Assembly (NCBI GenBank): GCA_003219355.1 | Contig: QHOQ01000034.1 | Coordinates: 1-8,287 of the forward strand | From: Verrucomicrobiota bacterium | Lineage (GTDB): Bacteria; Verrucomicrobiota; Verrucomicrobiia; Chthoniobacterales; UBA10450 | DNA length: 8,287 nt | Direction of reading: 5' to 3' | In this document: piece by piece, positions 6,564 to 8,287 of the stretch | Layout of the letters: the number at the start of each line of letters is the position of its first letter | How positions within the stretch are numbered: position 1 is the stretch's first letter | The notes under the pieces: generated by a model | What the model was told of the DNA's origin: nothing | The model's input: the letters and a program-made list of their open reading frames with translations, nothing else | Database searches by the model: none | Position numbers and translations under genes: made by a program

Positions 6564-6578
6564 TGTTTCATTGAAACA
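6564..6578. promoter_or_regulatory. Perfect 15-bp palindrome TGTTTCA-T-TGAAACA, operator candidate
   Basis: Seven-base half-sites flank a single central T. It lies 10 bases before the ATG of the pseudouridine synthase and in the 190-bp region shared with the divergent accB operon. It has no T-run and a one-base loop, so it is not a hairpin terminator; a dimeric repressor site fits better. It covers the alternative TTG start at 6571. The regulator is unknown. Confidence 0.4.
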
Positions 6579-6588
6579 ACCAAGACCT

Positions 6589-7365
6589 ATGGCCGCAACA
6601 GCCGTCGAAAATGCTAATAACATTTCGCGCCATTTCAGAATTGTGGATGAGACGGACGACTATGTCGTAGTCGATAAACCGGCGTTTCTTTTGGCCCATC
6701 CGACGAAGCCAAATGGCCCGGCGACACTTTGGAAGGAGTTACGTGAGCTACTGGCATTTGAAGTTGCCAATGGCGGTCAGGTCTCGATTGTGAATCGTCT
6801 CGATCGGGAAACGAGCGGCCTCGTCCTGGTTGCGAAGACAACAGCAGCCGCCCGACGATTTGGACTCCTCATGCAGCAACGTCGACTAAAGAAGGAATAC
6901 TTTGCGATTGTTTGGGGCTGGCCGAATTGGGAAACGAGAGTTGTCGAGGCTCCACTAGATCGACAAGGTAAGCATCAACAATCCGCCATTTGGCTGAAGC
7001 AAACGATTGATCCGGCAGGAACGGCCGCGCGGACCGATTTCCACGCCGACCGGCGATTTAACAAATCGGTTCCTTCCGGCCAAAATCGATTCAGTTTGAT
7101 TCGCGCTGTTCCGCTTACCGGCCGCACTCACCAGATTCGTGTGCATCTCGCATCGACTGGTCATCCGATTGTGGGCGATAAAATTTATGGGCCTGACGAA
7201 CAACTTTATCTCCGGTTCATCCAAACCGGGTGGACGCCTGAACTTGAGCGGCAACTGCTGTTACCACGACATGCGCTCCATTCAACAAAACTGGCACTCG
7301 ACAGCGAAATCGAATGGAACAGTCCGCTACCTGTCGATCTTGTGGATTTTATGGGCGCGCTGTAG
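6589..7365 (+). CDS. RluA-family pseudouridine synthase
   Basis: The protein isomerises uridine to pseudouridine in rRNA or tRNA. From the ATG at 6589 it has 258 residues. Motif II is IVNRLDRETSGLVLVAKT, with the catalytic Asp72 in RLDRETSG (70-77); most RluA proteins have His before RLD, here Asn. Other family blocks are YVVVDKPAFLLAHPT (25-39), LKKEYFAIVWG (101-111), RTHQIRVHLASTGHPIVGDKIYG (179-201) and LPRHALHS (225-232). There is no S4 domain, as in RluA and TruC. An in-frame TTG at 6571 would add six residues but has no ribosome-binding site and lies within a palindrome, so ATG is preferred. Which uridine it modifies cannot be decided from sequence. A hairpin starts two bases after the stop. 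Confidence 0.93.
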   Translation: MAATAVENANNISRHFRIVDETDDYVVVDKPAFLLAHPTKPNGPATLWKELRELLAFEVANGGQVSIVNRLDRETSGLVLVAKTTAAARRFGLLMQQRRLKKEYFAIVWGWPNWETRVVEAPLDRQGKHQQSAIWLKQTIDPAGTAARTDFHADRRFNKSVPSGQNRFSLIRAVPLTGRTHQIRVHLASTGHPIVGDKIYGPDEQLYLRFIQTGWTPELERQLLLPRHALHSTKLALDSEIEWNSPLPVDLVDFMGAL

Positions 7366-7367
7366 CT

Positions 7368-7384
7368 GCCTCGCTGTGCGAGGC
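7368..7384 (+). repeat. Perfect 7-bp hairpin after the pseudouridine synthase stop
   Basis: GCCTCGC (7368-7374) pairs with GCGAGGC (7378-7384) around a TGT loop. It starts two bases after the TAG stop. No T-run follows (GTCACGCC comes next), so intrinsic termination is doubtful; an mRNA 3'-end stabiliser or a dispersed palindromic repeat is more likely. A second, overlapping GGCG-TCA-CGCC fold is possible. Confidence 0.55.
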
Positions 7385-7452
7385 GTCACGCCGGCATCTT
7401 CCAAGCTCATCGCCACATCGCACGCCACAGGCCGATGGTTAACGAGACGCGA

Positions 7453-7480
7453 TTGCAATTCAATCAGCCAAACCTATGCT
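7453..7480 (+). promoter_or_regulatory. Weak candidate promoter of the outer-membrane protein gene
   Basis: TTGCAA (7453-7458), 16 bases, then TATGCT (7475-7480): each box matches four of six consensus bases. The start codon is at 7492, so the leader would be only about five bases, close to leaderless. No ribosome-binding site is visible before the ATG, which agrees with a very short leader. Confidence 0.3.
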
Positions 7481-7491
7481 AGCGCGACCGC

Positions 7492-8097
7492 ATGAAAATT
7501 TGTCGCGTTTTCGTTGCTTTCGTCGTTCTTCTGGCCACATCGCGAATATTCGCCGGCACAGAAATCTCGCACGAAACCGCTACGGCGCTTGATGCGCCGC
7601 GATTCGAGGTCGCAGTCGAGTCGGCGTATTTGCTTGGGGTTTTCGGCAACCCAAACAGCTACGAAATCGGCGCGGAATTTTTAACGGCACGTGTCCGTTG
7701 GGGCTCCGTAGACGCAGACAGCTGGTTACGCGGTTACAACCAATTTTGTGTCAGCGCGATCGCTGAACCGATTTTCCGCGGCATCGAGAACCATTATTTC
7801 GGTCTCAACTTTGGCGGGCGTTACAACTTTGTTCAGCCCGGGAGGCGGTTGAATCCATATATTTCAGGTGGGTTAGGATTGGGCTGGATCGACAGTCATC
7901 CGAATATTCCGGGCGCACAGGGCCAGGATTTCACTTTCAACATTCTAACGGCGGCCGGAATTTCCTACAGACTGAACAATCACTGGAAACTGGATGCAGG
8001 AATCCTTTACCAGCATCTCTCCAATGGTGGGCAGACCGATCCGAACCCGAGTTTGAATCTTCTTGGTCCACAAGTTGGTCTCAACTACTCCTTTTGA
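7492..8097 (+). CDS. PagL-like outer-membrane beta-barrel, putative lipid A 3-O-deacylase (acyloxyacyl hydrolase family)
   Basis: The protein is 201 residues with a Sec signal peptide (positive MKICR, hydrophobic core to about 19, likely cleavage after Ala21). The remainder alternates as in a small beta-barrel: HYFGLNFGGRYNF (101-113), ISGGLGLGWID (124-134), WKLDAGILYQHLSNGG (165-180), and a final strand ending in Phe201 as expected for BAM-dependent insertion. The HxSN motif, His175-Ser177-Asn178, matches the active site of PagL (His126, Ser128, Asn129), which removes the 3-linked acyl chain of lipid A in the outer leaflet. The third PagL residue, Glu140, falls at or near Asn189, and no acidic residue is there. 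Activity is therefore uncertain. A plain OmpW-like barrel is the alternative, but HxSN plus PNP favours PagL. It has its own short upstream gap and may form a separate transcript. Confidence 0.82.
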   Translation: MKICRVFVAFVVLLATSRIFAGTEISHETATALDAPRFEVAVESAYLLGVFGNPNSYEIGAEFLTARVRWGSVDADSWLRGYNQFCVSAIAEPIFRGIENHYFGLNFGGRYNFVQPGRRLNPYISGGLGLGWIDSHPNIPGAQGQDFTFNILTAAGISYRLNNHWKLDAGILYQHLSNGGQTDPNPSLNLLGPQVGLNYSF

Positions 8098-8189
8098 TGG
8101 CATGCCTTCATCGCATTACATCGATCTCTGTAGGGGGAGCTGCCAACTTCCCAAGCGTTCGAATACGCGACGCTAACAGCCTTCCCTAA

Positions 8190-8216
8190 AAGCGCCTGCA
8201 TCCGATGAATGCGCTT
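8190..8216 (+). promoter_or_regulatory. Stem-loop enclosing the start codon of the last gene
   Basis: AAGCGC (8190-8195) is complementary to GCGCTT (8211-8216). An alternative pairing is AAGC/GCTT plus GCAT (8198-8201)/ATGC (8209-8212) with a four-base bulge, leaving ATG 8205-8207 in the loop. Such a fold could affect translation initiation. No thermodynamic value was computed. Confidence 0.3.
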
Positions 8217-8287
8217 AACGAAAATGTTCTGGTCATCAGACGCAATCTATTTGATCAGCTTGGAAGTTTTCAAGGGCTTAACTTCAA
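8205..8287 (+). CDS. 5' end of an unidentified protein gene, cut by the window edge
   Basis: An ATG at 8205 opens a frame with no stop through 8287 (27 full codons). The peptide begins MNALNENVLVI and continues RRNLFDQLGSFQGLNF. From memory this resembles the N-terminus of a MutT/NUDIX-like predicted phosphoesterase group (COG4112 type), but so little is present that this is a weak suggestion. There is no clear Shine-Dalgarno sequence. The 107 bases between the previous stop and this ATG show only a weak stem (8134-8139 with 8147-8152) and no gene. Confidence 0.55.
   Translation, partial: MNALNENVLVIRRNLFDQLGSFQGLNF

Noticed and set aside
6377..6583. Minus-strand open frame of 68 codons upstream of accB
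   Set aside because: It spans the divergent promoter region and the accB ribosome-binding site and overlaps the accB 5' end in another frame; no recognisable motif.
6397..6588. Possible riboswitch (TPP or other) in the accB leader
   Set aside because: The TPP-aptamer consensus pieces such as CTGAGA were not found on the minus strand, and the leader after the candidate promoter is too short for one.

Overview
The window reads as an ordinary chromosomal segment of a Gram-negative soil- or water-type bacterium. A predicted outer-membrane beta-barrel lipid A deacylase-like protein, a Tat-exported amidase and sparse Shine-Dalgarno sequences fit a diderm. The style of the genes and the accB-accC-thiE-pfkB order suggest Verrucomicrobiota (Chthoniobacter/Udaeobacter-like). 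That placement is inference from remembered protein style, not from a search.

Layout. Positions 1-85 hold a frameshifted C-terminal scrap of an amidase on the minus strand, directly behind the stop codon of an intact Tat-secreted peptide-amidase-like gene (86-1798, minus). A short intergenic region with an inverted repeat leads to a plus-strand tRNA-Arg(ACG) at 2041-2114. From 6396 down to 2162 runs a tight minus-strand operon: accB, accC, thiE, a PfkB-family kinase, and a secreted staphylococcal-nuclease-like protein fused to a ComEA-type helix-hairpin-helix domain. The junctions are a 68-nt gap, an 8-nt overlap, a 6-nt gap and a 1-nt TGATG overlap, so the last four genes are probably translationally coupled. 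Diverging from accB on the plus strand are an RluA-family pseudouridine synthase (6589-7365), a PagL-like outer-membrane protein (7492-8097), and the first 27 codons of another gene that leaves the window at 8287.

How the genes work together. AccB and AccC are the biotin carrier and biotin carboxylase of acetyl-CoA carboxylase; the AccA/AccD partners are not here. ThiE makes thiamine phosphate. The kinase and nuclease have no obvious link to either pathway and may simply share a housekeeping transcript. No mobile element, CRISPR array, riboswitch or defence system was seen. The less ordinary points are the decayed amidase copy, the nuclease-HhH fusion at the end of a metabolic operon, intergenic hairpins that may be members of a dispersed repeat family, a perfect 15-bp palindrome in the divergent promoter region, and a PagL-like protein whose catalytic acid is not obvious.
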